Source of the DNA: JAWPNA01 sp045402695
GTDB lineage: Bacteria > Acidobacteriota > Polarisedimenticolia > JACPZX01 > DASXTC01
NCBI GenBank assembly: GCA_045402695.1
Contig: JAWPNA010000317.1
Location: 1 to 14,964 of the forward strand
Direction of reading: 5' to 3'
Length of the DNA stretch: 14,964 nt
The notes beneath the pieces were generated by a model. It had not been told where the DNA came from, did no database searches, and saw only the letters and a list, made by a program, of their open reading frames with translations. Position numbers and translations under genes: made by a program. This document shows positions 1-7,430 of this stretch, piece after piece; the stretch's first letter is position 1, and the number at the start of each line of letters is the position of its first letter.

Positions 1-103
1 TGCGGCTGTGATGGGTGGAGATCCTCCAGTCAGCCCGCCGGATCTCGCCTTCGAAGAGTCCAAAGACCGTGTGCGTGTTGCCTGCATCGACCGCGAGCAG
101 CAT
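1..103 (-). CDS. coaX: Type III pantothenate kinase, N-terminal fragment (cut by window edge)
   Basis: CoaX phosphorylates pantothenate, the first committed step of coenzyme A synthesis, in the cytoplasm. Only the first 34 codons lie in the window. They begin MLLAVDAGNTHTVFGLFEGE, which has the family's N-terminal phosphate-binding D-x-G-N-T motif (Asp6) followed by the usual T-V-F-G-L-F strand; residues W-R-I-S-T-H follow near position 28, also typical. The ATG at 103-101 lies one base after the birA stop (TGA at 107-105), and GGAGG about nine bases upstream serves as ribosome binding site. The birA-coaX order is common in several bacterial phyla, which supports the call. The remainder of the gene, including the other catalytic residues, is outside the window, so integrity cannot be judged. 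Confidence 0.9.
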   Translation of the reverse strand, partial: MLLAVDAGNTHTVFGLFEGEIRRADWRISTHHSR

Positions 104-104
104 C

Positions 105-923
105 TCAGCGTGCCTCCACTCGCCGCACCTCTCCGTAGCGCACCTCGACAACCTCGCCTGCGCCGCCGTCACGACGGACGCGCAGCGCTGCGTCCTCGGT
201 GAGTCCCTCGGTGACGCCGGTGAACGATCCGTTCCCGCCGCCGACCACGACCCGCCGCCCGCTCAGCCCCTCGGCCAGCCTCTCGTATTTCTTCCGGATC
301 GGCGCAGGTCCCTCACGGGACCACAGGTTATACCACTCGTCCAGCGCCGTCAGGATGTCGCAGGCCACGTCGGTCCGGTCGAGCGTCCGCCCGCGCGCCA
401 AGCGCAGCGAAGTCGCCAGGTGGGCGATGGAGCCCGGGAAGTCGCATTCCTCGTGGTTGACGTTGACACCCACGCCGACTACCAGATCCCGGATGGCATC
501 GAGGGATGTGCGCGCCTCGGTGAGGATGCCAGCGACCTTCCTTCCCGCGATCATGACGTCATTGGGCCACTTGATCGAAGCCTCGAAGGCGTCGGCGGCC
601 GCGACCGAAGCCAGCAGACCGAACAGTGGCGCGGCGGCTGCCGGCGCCTCGGGTCTGAGGATGACCGAGAGGTACACTCCCAGGCCCGGAGGAGAATGCC
701 ACGAACGATCGCCGCGTCCCCGGCCGCGGGCCTGCGCGTCGGCCAGCACCACCGTGCCCTCGGGCTCTCCGGAGGCCGCCAGCTCGCGAGCGCGATCGTT
801 GGTGGAGTCCAGTCGCGGGTGAAACTCCACCCGCCGGCCGACGATGGTCTCTCGGTCGGAGCGCCGCGCGGCCAGATCCGCCCGGAGCCGGTCCACCGCG
901 ATTACCGACGGGATCCCGCTCAC
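105..923 (-). CDS. birA: Biotin--[acetyl-CoA-carboxylase] ligase, class I (no DNA-binding domain)
   Basis: This 272-residue enzyme activates biotin with ATP and transfers it to a lysine of biotin carboxyl carrier domains such as those of acetyl-CoA or propionyl-CoA carboxylases. Visible motifs are D-S-T-N-D near residue 39, the biotinyl-AMP loop GRGRGDRSW at 67-75 followed by S-P-P-G, K-W-P-N-D at 118-122, the G-R-K-V-A-G-I-L-T-E segment at 127-136, and G-V-G-V-N-V-N at 150-156. A C-terminal SH3-like region follows from about residue 215. There is no N-terminal winged-helix domain, so unlike E. coli BirA it should not be a DNA-binding repressor. The GTG start at 923-921 overlaps the nadC stop in a four-base GTGA junction, which implies translational coupling. 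Confidence 0.93.
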   Translation of the reverse strand: MSGIPSVIAVDRLRADLAARRSDRETIVGRRVEFHPRLDSTNDRARELAASGEPEGTVVLADAQARGRGRGDRSWHSPPGLGVYLSVILRPEAPAAAAPLFGLLASVAAADAFEASIKWPNDVMIAGRKVAGILTEARTSLDAIRDLVVGVGVNVNHEECDFPGSIAHLATSLRLARGRTLDRTDVACDILTALDEWYNLWSREGPAPIRKKYERLAEGLSGRRVVVGGGNGSFTGVTEGLTEDAALRVRRDGGAGEVVEVRYGEVRRVEAR

Positions 924-1798
924 GGGCGTCCGGCTTCGCGCCCCACGGGCAGGAGCGTGAGGCTCAGGTCGGAGGCGGGCGCCGAGTGCGTCAGGATCCC
1001 GAGCGAGATCCGGTCGACTCCCGCCTCGGCATAGCCTCGGATGTTCAGGAGCGTGATGCCTCCCGAGGCCTCCAGCAAAGGCGGGCTGCCCGGGCGCGCC
1101 GAAGCCCGCCGCACCGACTCGGCGACGAGGGACACCGTCATATTGTCGAGCAGGATGATGTCGGCGCCCGCTTCGAGAGCCTCATCCAAGGCATGCAGGC
1201 CATCCACCTCCACTTCGAGGAGATGGCGCGATCCGAAGCGCTCCCGCGCCGCGCGTGTCGCGGTCCCGGGGCCGCCGGCCACCGCCAGATGGTTGTCCTT
1301 GATGAGGATGGCGTCATACAGCCCCGCCCGGTGGTTGCTCCCTCCTCCCACCGCAACGGCGTGGCGATCGAGCAGGCGCAGTCCCGGTGTGGTCTTGCGC
1401 GTGTCGTAGATCGCGGCCTTCGTGCCTGACACCGCCTCCACGCACCGGCGCGTGAGGGTCGCGATGCCGGACATTCTCGCCAGAAAGTTCAACGCCGTCC
1501 TCTCGGCGGAGAGGATCGCCCGCGCCGCGCCCTCCACTCGCAGCACGGAGCCGCCCGAGGCGACTTCGTCGCCGGCGCGCGCCAGGACTTCGACAGAGGC
1601 GTCCGGGTCCATCTCCAGGAAGGCGCATCGCGCGGCGTCCGCGCCGGCCAGGACCAGGGGCGAGCCCGCCGTGATGACTCCCGTCGCGCGGGTCCCTGCG
1701 GGAACCACGGCTTCGCATGTGAGGTCGCCGGGCCCCACGTCCTCGAGCAAGGCCGCGCGCACCGCACGCGCAAGCAGGTTGGGCGGCAGCGAGGTCAC
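920..1798 (-). CDS. nadC: Nicotinate-nucleotide pyrophosphorylase (quinolinate phosphoribosyltransferase)
   Basis: NadC condenses quinolinate with PRPP, releasing CO2, to give nicotinate mononucleotide in de novo NAD synthesis. The 292-residue length is normal for the family. Family motifs are clear: E-R-T-A-L-N-F-L at 99-106, the substrate loop D-T-R-K-T at 132-136, the H-R pair at 156-157, K-D-N-H at 167-170, an E-V-E-V-D strand, I-I-L-L-D-N-M, and a C-terminal E-A-S-G-G-I phosphate-binding segment. The start is GTG at 1798-1796, preceded by GAGG with about six bases of spacing. That ribosome binding site begins within the valS stop region, and only eight bases separate the genes. nadA and nadB are not in the window. 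No key residue appears to be missing. Confidence 0.95.
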   Translation of the reverse strand: MTSLPPNLLARAVRAALLEDVGPGDLTCEAVVPAGTRATGVITAGSPLVLAGADAARCAFLEMDPDASVEVLARAGDEVASGGSVLRVEGAARAILSAERTALNFLARMSGIATLTRRCVEAVSGTKAAIYDTRKTTPGLRLLDRHAVAVGGGSNHRAGLYDAILIKDNHLAVAGGPGTATRAARERFGSRHLLEVEVDGLHALDEALEAGADIILLDNMTVSLVAESVRRASARPGSPPLLEASGGITLLNIRGYAEAGVDRISLGILTHSAPASDLSLTLLPVGREAGRP

Positions 1799-1806
1799 GC
1801 AGTGCC

Positions 1807-4482
1807 TCAGGATCCGATCCGGTCGAGGCTCTGCCGGAGGCGACTCAGCCGGTCGCTCACCTCGCGATGCGCGAGGCGGACCTTCGAGACCGCTTCGGGC
1901 TTCGCCCGCGAGAGAAAGTCATTGTTGGACAGCTTGGCGTCGTGCACGGAAAGCTCCTTGGAAAGCCGTTCGATCTCCTTGCGGAGCCGGACGAGCTCCA
2001 CTTCGGGATCTCCGGCCCCCTGGTACGCGACGACGATTTCGGAGCTGGTCGTGACGCCTCGCACTTCCACCCACCCCGGCCGCGCGGCCTTGGCGGGGAT
2101 AACAGCGTTGATGACCACATCGGCGCGGGTCATCGCCTGGATGGATGGTTGATGGCGCGCCAGATAACGTCCCGAGATCTCGTCAAGCGGCCTGATCGTG
2201 ATCGTCGCACCCGCCAGAGAAGGCCGGCCGTGCTCGGCGCTCAGGTTCCGCGGCGTCGTCACGTTCTCCATCAGCACCCCCATGCTTCGCTCCGCCTCGT
2301 CGTCCTCCAGCTCAGGTCGCCGTCGAGGGAATTCCGCCAGCGCAATTGAGACGGGCGCGCCCACGGGGCGGGGGAGATTCTGCCAGAGTTCTTCGGTGAG
2401 GAACGGCATGAAGGGATGCAGGAGCCGCAGGAGCGTATCGATGACGTGGCCGAGGACGGCGCGGGTCGCTTCGCGCTCGGGCCTCTCGCCCGACAAGAGG
2501 GCGGGCTTCGCGAGCTCCAGATACCAGTCGCACATCTCGTGCCAGGCAAAGTGGTAGACGCGGTCGGCGGCCTCGTCGAAGCGGAACACCTCCAACGCCT
2601 GGTTAACCTCCCCGACCACCCGGCTGCTGCGACTGAGGATCCAGCGGTCGACGTCGGACAGGCTCTCCACAGCGGGCAGCGCCCGCTGGCAAGGAGCCTC
2701 CAGGTGCGGGCGAGCAAACCGCGCGGCGTTCCAAATCTTGTTGGCGAACGCGCGGCTTCCTTCCAGGCGACCCGGGGACAGGATGACGTCGGCTCCCGGG
2801 GAGCTCAGCGAAGCGTACGTGAATCGGACCGCATCCGTTCCGTAGGTGTCGAGAAGACCGAAGAAGTCGATCGCGTTGCCCTTCATCTTGCTGATCTTCT
2901 CCCCGTTGGCGTCCCGTACGAGCCCGTTGTAGAAGACGGCGCGAAACGGGACCTCGTCCATGAACTTCAGACCCATCATCACCATGCGCGCGACCCAGAA
3001 GAAGATGATGTCGTAGCCGGTGACCAGCACCGTGGTTGGGTAGTAGCGGCGCAATTCCTGTGTCTGGTCGGGCCAGCCGAGCGTGGAGAAGGCCCACAGC
3101 GCCGAGGAGAACCACGTGTCCAGGATATCCGGATCCTGCGCTAGCTTGCGCCCGCCGCAGGTTCCGCACGCGCTGGGATCTTCCTTTGCCACCACCGTGG
3201 CCCCGCAGTCGGCGCAGTACCAGGCGGGGATCCTGTGTCCCCACCAGAGCTGTCGCGAAATACACCAGTCCCTGATGTTGCGCATCCACTCGTAGTAGGT
3301 CTTGCGCCATTGGTCCGGAACGAACGCGATGCGCCCATCTTCCACCGCGGCGAGCGCGGGTCCCGCGAGCGGCTCGGTCCGAACAAACCACTGAAGCGAG
3401 ATCATCGGCTCCACGATGGTGTCGCAACGCTGGCATCGCCCCACGGAAAGCTGGTGATCCTTCTCCTCCTCGAGGAGTCCCTCGGAGCGCAGGCGCTCGA
3501 TCAACCGCGCGCGGCATTCGAAGCGGTCCATTCCAGCATAGGGGCCAGCGGCGTCGTTCATTCGGGCCTGTTCGTCCATGACGACGATGGGCTGCAGCCC
3601 CAGCCTCCTGCCCGCCATGAAGTCGTTGGGATCGTGCGCGGGGGTGAGTTTGACGGCCCCGGTCCCGAATGCTGGATCCACGAACGTGTCCTCGACGATC
3701 GGGATCCTGCGCCCGAGAACAGGCACCAGCACCGCGCGCCCCACCATCCCGTGGTACCGCTCATCCCCGGGATGAACCGCCACGGCCGCGTCGCCGAGGA
3801 TCGTCTCGGGCCGCGTGGTGGCCACGCGCACGTGGCCGCCTCCTTCCAGGGGGTACCGCACCGTCCAGATCTTCCCCAGCGTCTCCTTGTGCACGACCTC
3901 CAGGTCGGACACCGCCGTGCCGCAGCGGGGGCACCAGTTGATCATATAGCGATCGCGGTAGATGAGTCCCTCGTCATAGAGCCGCACGAACACTTCGCGC
4001 ACGGCGCGCGACAGGTGAGGGTCCATCGTGAACCGCTCGCGCGACCAGTCGCAGGAGGCCCCAAGTCGGCGGAGCTGGTCGGCGATCTCACCGCCGTATT
4101 TCTCCTTCCAGGCCCAGGCTTGATTGAGGAATGCTTCCCGGCCGAGTTTCCGGCGGCTGGTGCCCTGCTTCTCCAGCTCGCGCTCGATCATCACGTGAGT
4201 CGCGATGCTGGCATGATCGCTGCCAGGCACCCACAGCACGTCACAGCCGGACATGCGCTTGAAGCGGGCAAGAATGTCCTGCAGAGTGTTGTTCAGCCCG
4301 TGCCCCACGTGGAGGCGCCCCGTGATGTTGGGCGGAGGGATGATCATGCAGAAGGGCGGTTTCCCGGAGGCCGGATCTGCGCGGAACAGGTCCTGCTCGC
4401 GCCAGAAGCTGCGCCAGCGGGGCTCCACACTCATCGGATTGAATGCCTTCTCCATCGTCGTGATCTCGGGCGCAGGGTCCAT
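1807..4482 (-). CDS. valS: Valyl-tRNA synthetase
   Basis: ValS charges tRNA-Val and edits mischarged threonine. The 891-residue protein has the class I HIGH signature as G-R-L-H-V-G-H (around 55-61) and then G-S-D-H-A-S-I-A-T. An editing insertion carries two Cys-x-x-Cys pairs (C-P-R-C and C-Q-R-C), and a third zinc-like cluster (C-A-D-C ... C-G-T-C) precedes the D-T-W-F-S-S-A-L-W segment. The KMSKS loop is K-I-S-K-M-K-G-N starting at residue 529, an unusual variant. The C-terminal 65 or so residues form the ValRS coiled coil (K-L-S-N-N-D-F-L-S-R-A). The ATG at 4482 follows the upstream stop by 14 bases, but I see no good ribosome binding site; an in-frame ATG at 4455 is an alternative. No T-box or other leader fits in the short gap. 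Confidence 0.95.
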   Translation of the reverse strand: MDPAPEITTMEKAFNPMSVEPRWRSFWREQDLFRADPASGKPPFCMIIPPPNITGRLHVGHGLNNTLQDILARFKRMSGCDVLWVPGSDHASIATHVMIERELEKQGTSRRKLGREAFLNQAWAWKEKYGGEIADQLRRLGASCDWSRERFTMDPHLSRAVREVFVRLYDEGLIYRDRYMINWCPRCGTAVSDLEVVHKETLGKIWTVRYPLEGGGHVRVATTRPETILGDAAVAVHPGDERYHGMVGRAVLVPVLGRRIPIVEDTFVDPAFGTGAVKLTPAHDPNDFMAGRRLGLQPIVVMDEQARMNDAAGPYAGMDRFECRARLIERLRSEGLLEEEKDHQLSVGRCQRCDTIVEPMISLQWFVRTEPLAGPALAAVEDGRIAFVPDQWRKTYYEWMRNIRDWCISRQLWWGHRIPAWYCADCGATVVAKEDPSACGTCGGRKLAQDPDILDTWFSSALWAFSTLGWPDQTQELRRYYPTTVLVTGYDIIFFWVARMVMMGLKFMDEVPFRAVFYNGLVRDANGEKISKMKGNAIDFFGLLDTYGTDAVRFTYASLSSPGADVILSPGRLEGSRAFANKIWNAARFARPHLEAPCQRALPAVESLSDVDRWILSRSSRVVGEVNQALEVFRFDEAADRVYHFAWHEMCDWYLELAKPALLSGERPEREATRAVLGHVIDTLLRLLHPFMPFLTEELWQNLPRPVGAPVSIALAEFPRRRPELEDDEAERSMGVLMENVTTPRNLSAEHGRPSLAGATITIRPLDEISGRYLARHQPSIQAMTRADVVINAVIPAKAARPGWVEVRGVTTSSEIVVAYQGAGDPEVELVRLRKEIERLSKELSVHDAKLSNNDFLSRAKPEAVSKVRLAHREVSDRLSRLRQSLDRIGS

Positions 4483-4496
4483 GGTCGCGCGATGCG

Positions 4497-5387
4497 TCAG
4501 CTTTTGCCGACGGCTTCGTCCTCCAGCTCGCGGATGCGGCGGCGGATAATGGCTTCGGCGAGGTCTGGAATCACTTCCCACGCAACTTCCCGCACCACTT
4601 TGTCGGCGATCTCGGCCACCGCTTCGCGCACCGCGCGCTGAAGCGTCTCGGGAGGGATCGCCGGGGCAGGCGGATTCGTCGCCGGAGCCAGGGGCGCAGG
4701 CGCGCTACGTGCATCCATCGATGGACCCGCCGGCCTGTGGGCGCCTGGAGTGGGCTGAGGCGCTGACGGAGCTGTGCGCAGGGACGCTGGGGGAGAGGGA
4801 GGAGATGGACGAGCCTGCCCCGCGCGGTCGGGGGCCTTGGCCGGAAGGACCCGCGCTGGTCCCGGCGGGACCGCCGTGAACAACTCGGCTGCCTTCATCC
4901 TCACGGTCTGCTCCGCTGCGGGAATCGAAGGAGCCTTCGCCGCCGGGGGCGATGAGGGACGCGGCGGCGCCTGAGCGACCTCCTCATCACGTTCCTCCTG
5001 TGCTCCCGGCCGCGGATGCGCGGCCAGCAGCTGCTCCACGCGGGCGATCAGCCCTCGAGATTCGAACGGTTTTGTCATGTGGCCGTCGGCTCCTGCCTCC
5101 TTGGCGCGGCCGGGATCATACGCCTCGAAGGCGCCGGTCAGCAGAAGCACGGGCATCCACTTCAGGTCCGGGTTCTTCTTGATGGCCGCGCACACCTCGT
5201 ACCCGCTGTGCTCCGGCATGACAACATCCAGCAGGGCCACGTCGGGACGTATCTCGGCGACCCGCTGCATGGCCAGCGAGCCGTTGCCCACGCAAATGAC
5301 TTCGTAGTTTCCTTCGGAGAATGTCAGCTCGACCACCTTCTGGATGGTGATGCTGTCGTCGGCCAGGAACACTTTCCTCCTTCTCAC
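4497..5387 (-). CDS. Response regulator: receiver domain, Pro/Ala-rich linker, conserved-looking helical tail
   Basis: Residues 1-120 form a CheY-like receiver. The acidic pair is Asp10-Asp11, the phospho-acceptor is Asp54 in A-L-L-D-V-V-M-P, the switch Thr is Thr84 and the conserved Lys is Lys106 in T-K-P-F, so it should be phosphorylatable. Residues from about 122 to 243 are a low-complexity Pro/Ala linker. The last 50 residues (244-296) are a charged amphipathic helical region including W-E-V-I-P-D-L-A-E-A-I-I. There is no DNA-binding or enzymatic output domain, which suggests protein-protein output. The layout resembles Myxococcus polarity or motility regulators such as RomR, but only in architecture. 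The start is GTG at 5387-5385, directly abutting the TAG of the preceding CheW-like gene, with GGAG eight bases upstream. No histidine kinase is in the window, so the phosphodonor is unknown. Confidence 0.85.
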   Translation of the reverse strand: MRRRKVFLADDSITIQKVVELTFSEGNYEVICVGNGSLAMQRVAEIRPDVALLDVVMPEHSGYEVCAAIKKNPDLKWMPVLLLTGAFEAYDPGRAKEAGADGHMTKPFESRGLIARVEQLLAAHPRPGAQEERDEEVAQAPPRPSSPPAAKAPSIPAAEQTVRMKAAELFTAVPPGPARVLPAKAPDRAGQARPSPPSPPASLRTAPSAPQPTPGAHRPAGPSMDARSAPAPLAPATNPPAPAIPPETLQRAVREAVAEIADKVVREVAWEVIPDLAEAIIRRRIRELEDEAVGKS

Positions 5388-5807
5388 CTAGATCTCTCCT
5401 TTTGCGGCTTGAGCCGCCGTTTGCCCGTCCGCCTCCGGCTTGAAGATCCCCGCCGCCAGAAAGAGCGCTCTCCCATCGATCATCTGATCGGGCTCCTCGG
5501 GCGGCCGTTCCATTCTGTCGGCCCTCTCGATGAGGAAGCCGGCCCGGATGCCGTCCTGCTCGATGACGACGATTTCCTTTTCATGAGAGGCCGGTCCGCC
5601 CGGCGGCGCTCCTGCCACCGCCAGGAGGGCAAGCCTGCAGACAGGCAGCGCGCCTCCCTCCGCCACCAGCACTCCCGCAACGTGCGGCCAGGTGAGTGGC
5701 ACCGGTGTCAGGCCCCGCGCCGGCAGGACTTGCCTCACGATCGCCGCTGACACCACCATGTGCCTCTGCCCTGCCCTGAGCCGGATCCACGCATAGGACG
5801 GCGTCAC
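5388..5807 (-). CDS. CheW-like scaffold protein (second of a pair)
   Basis: This 139-residue cytoplasmic protein shows the CheW fold pattern. An N-terminal beta strand (Y-A-W-I-R-L) is followed by I-V-R-Q-V-L-P, then L-T-P-V-P-L-T-W-P-H-V-A-G-V-L-V-A-E-G-G, then L-P-V-C-R-L. This matches the family's L-T-P-L-P ... V-x-G-V-x-N-x-R-G ... x-P-V-x-D-L pattern, with the usual N-x-R-G altered to A-E-G-G. A later strand (E-I-V-V-I-E) and G-F-L-I-E-R-A-D correspond to the second half of the fold. CheW proteins bridge receptors and CheA kinase; neither partner is encoded here. The GTG start at 5807-5805 overlaps the previous stop in a GTGA junction, and the stop directly abuts the response regulator start. 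Function in chemotaxis proper is uncertain. Confidence 0.68.
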   Translation of the reverse strand: MTPSYAWIRLRAGQRHMVVSAAIVRQVLPARGLTPVPLTWPHVAGVLVAEGGALPVCRLALLAVAGAPPGGPASHEKEIVVIEQDGIRAGFLIERADRMERPPEEPDQMIDGRALFLAAGIFKPEADGQTAAQAAKGEI

Positions 5808-6244
5808 GGCGGCATCCTTCGTTTTCCGAGCGGCTCACCGGCCAGGGCTCCCGCGTCGAGTAGCAGCCCCCTGCCCGCCTTCCGGATCCAGACGGGCGCC
5901 GCTCGGTGGGCAGGCACATCGATCAGTCCGGCCACCGGGATCCGGTCCACCCGGAAGATATGCGGTGGCAGTGACAGAATCCAAGCCTCCTCGATGCGGG
6001 CCGTGCCCAAGGGTCTCCCGATGGTCAGGGCGCAGCCCCTGCCGGACAGCAGGGCGCGGTGGAGGGAAGTCTGGGCCTCCGTCCCGGGCCCGCGCGGGGA
6101 TTCGCCAAGCGCAAGCGCTTCCTGGAGATCGATCAGCCGGCAGCCATCCGGCAGCGGTTCTCCGATGGCCAGGACCCTCTCTACATCATCGGTCCTCAGC
6201 GCGTAAACGCCTCCCGCCAGCTCGAAAGCGAGAACCTGGATCAC
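5804..6244 (-). CDS. Divergent CheW-like protein (first of a pair)
   Basis: The 146-residue product starts I-Q-V-L-A-F-E-L-A-G-G-V-Y-A-L-R-T-D-D-V-E-R-V-L, split here as a strand, a G-x-x-Y-A-L turn and a D-x-V-x-x-V-L helix; this is the characteristic opening of a CheW domain. The central G-V-x-N-x-R-G segment of canonical CheW cannot be found. The later part keeps a hydrophobic strand pattern (R-V-D-R-I-P-V-A-G-L-I-D-V, then G-L-L-L-D-A-G-A-L), reminiscent of the final CheW strands. It is therefore assigned as a degenerate CheW-like protein. No signal peptide or membrane segment is visible. The start is GTG at 6244-6242 in a GTGA overlap with the upstream crotonase gene, and its stop overlaps the next CheW-like gene in the same manner, so the three genes are probably translationally coupled. 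Confidence 0.55.
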   Translation of the reverse strand: MIQVLAFELAGGVYALRTDDVERVLAIGEPLPDGCRLIDLQEALALGESPRGPGTEAQTSLHRALLSGRGCALTIGRPLGTARIEEAWILSLPPHIFRVDRIPVAGLIDVPAHRAAPVWIRKAGRGLLLDAGALAGEPLGKRRMPP

Positions 6245-6981
6245 GAGCGGTGATCCGGGGATCCGGCTGGACCCCGAGGCCCAGCGATCATCCAGAGCGC
6301 GGCGAGCCGTTGCTCCCGCCTGGCCGATGACGTCGCGCCGGAGAGATGCCTCAGGACCTCCTTCAGCATGAGGATCCGCTGCAAGAGGACATGGGCGATC
6401 TCCTCCGCCAGCGCCAGGGACTCCCTGCGGAGCATCGAGCCATCGGTTATCTTCACCACGAATCCCAGACGATGAGCCTCCTGCGCACCGAGCGTCCTGA
6501 AACCCGACATCACACTGCCCGAGGCCGGTCCCGCCAGGTACGGCAGCCTTGATGTGCCGCCATATCCGGTAATGAAGCCCAGGGCCGGCCCGGGATGCTC
6601 GAAGGTCACGGCCCGGTCACACACGCGCAGATCACAGGCCATCACCAGATCGAACGCTCCACCGATGCACCGCCCGCCGACGGCGGCGATCACGGCACCC
6701 GGGTATTCCTCGATCGCTCCGAGGATTCTCTGGCCGCGGCTCGCGAACGCGTGCGCGGACAGGGAGTCCAGTCCTCTGAGCCGTCTCAGATCGGCTCCCG
6801 CGGCGAATGTGCCGCCCGCACCACCACTGATAAGCACCACGGAAGCTTCCCGGGCTTCCGCCTCTTCCAGCGCCGACGCCACCGCTTCAAGGGCCGCCTC
6901 GTCGAGAAGAGGGACCTTCTGGCTTCCTCCGAGTTTGATGCAGGCGATCTTACCGTGCCAGGTCAGCCCCGCCGGCTGCAA
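6241..6981 (-). CDS. Enoyl-CoA hydratase/isomerase (crotonase) family protein with altered catalytic positions
   Basis: The 246-residue protein has crotonase landmarks: the first oxyanion-hole region G-G-T-F-A-A-G-A-D-L at about 56-65, then V-I-A-A-V-G-G-R-C-I-G-G-A-F-D with Gly108 at the second oxyanion position, and F-E-H-P-G-P-A-L-G-F ... G-G-T-S-R-L. Aligned by eye to rat mitochondrial enoyl-CoA hydratase, Glu144 becomes Asp111 and Glu164 becomes Gly131, so ordinary hydratase activity is doubtful; CoA-ester binding is still likely. The start is TTG at 6981-6979. The B12-subunit stop TGA is part of a TGAGG ribosome binding site eight bases upstream of this TTG, and no ATG or GTG gives a better start at the expected N-terminus. 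Position after the mutase suggests it acts on the same acyl-CoA pool. Confidence 0.85.
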   Translation of the reverse strand: MQPAGLTWHGKIACIKLGGSQKVPLLDEAALEAVASALEEAEAREASVVLISGGAGGTFAAGADLRRLRGLDSLSAHAFASRGQRILGAIEEYPGAVIAAVGGRCIGGAFDLVMACDLRVCDRAVTFEHPGPALGFITGYGGTSRLPYLAGPASGSVMSGFRTLGAQEAHRLGFVVKITDGSMLRRESLALAEEIAHVLLQRILMLKEVLRHLSGATSSARREQRLAALWMIAGPRGPAGSPDHRS

Positions 6982-6991
6982 CGTGAGATCC

Positions 6992-7411
6992 TCAGGACCG
7001 GCGCGGTTGGATGTGCGTGCGGGCGAACTCGACGATCTCCTTCGTGGATGCTCCCGGCGTGAAGACCTCCAGGATGCCAAGCGTCTTGAGCCGCGCGATG
7101 TCATCCGCCGGGATGATTCCGCCGGCCAGAAGGCCGATGTCAACCGCGCCCTTCTCCTTCAGCAGATCCAGCACTCGAGGCAGCAGGGTCATATGAGCTC
7201 CCGAGAGAATCGAGAGGCAGATGGCATCGACGTCTTCCTGGATGGCCGTGTTGACCACCATATCGGGTGTCTGGTGCAGTCCCGTGTAGATGACCTCGAA
7301 CCCTGCATCCCTCAGCGAGCGCGCCACGATTTTGGCTCCACGGTCATGGCCGTCGAGTCCGACCTTCCCGACGAGGAGTCTGATCTTCCTGCGCTCGATC
7401 GCCACCGTCAC
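6992..7411 (-). CDS. B12-binding small subunit of coenzyme B12-dependent acyl-CoA mutase
   Basis: This roughly 139-residue protein is a stand-alone cobalamin-binding domain. It carries the base-off/His-on motif D-G-H-D-R-G at 20-25 (His22 is the expected lower cobalt ligand), followed by S-I-L-S-G at 67-71 and G-G at 97-98, the other two parts of the corrinoid-binding signature. Size and separation from the catalytic chain match small subunits such as IcmB and HcmB. Several GTG codons compete as start (7414, 7411 and 7405). I chose 7411, giving an N-terminus M-T-V-A, with GGAGG ten bases upstream; 7414 has seven-base spacing and is equally possible. The gene starts about 20 bases after the stop of the catalytic subunit, and the pair should form one enzyme. 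Confidence 0.92.
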   Translation of the reverse strand: MTVAIERRKIRLLVGKVGLDGHDRGAKIVARSLRDAGFEVIYTGLHQTPDMVVNTAIQEDVDAICLSILSGAHMTLLPRVLDLLKEKGAVDIGLLAGGIIPADDIARLKTLGILEVFTPGASTKEIVEFARTHIQPRRS

Positions 7412-7430
7412 CACCCCGCCCCCTCCACGG

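Noticed and set aside
15..1034. Plus-strand open frame of about 339 codons opposite birA and nadC
   Set aside because: Composition is Arg/Pro/Gly-rich with no motifs, and both strands cannot plausibly be coding here given the intact birA motifs.
4483..4496. Possible T-box or other leader before valS
   Set aside because: Only 14 bases separate valS from the upstream gene, too short for any such RNA element.
4483..4581. 33-codon N-terminal extension of ValS
   Set aside because: It overlaps the response regulator gene, is Arg/Pro-rich and has no family similarity; the protein fits from 4482 or 4455.
3235..4641. Long plus-strand open frame of about 468 codons opposite valS
   Set aside because: It lies entirely over a clear valS on the other strand, has no recognisable domain, and long antisense frames are expected in GC-rich coding DNA.
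4800..5010. Frameshift or assembly error in the low-complexity part of the response regulator
   Set aside because: The frame stays open through the Pro/Ala linker into a well-formed helical tail, so the linker looks genuine.
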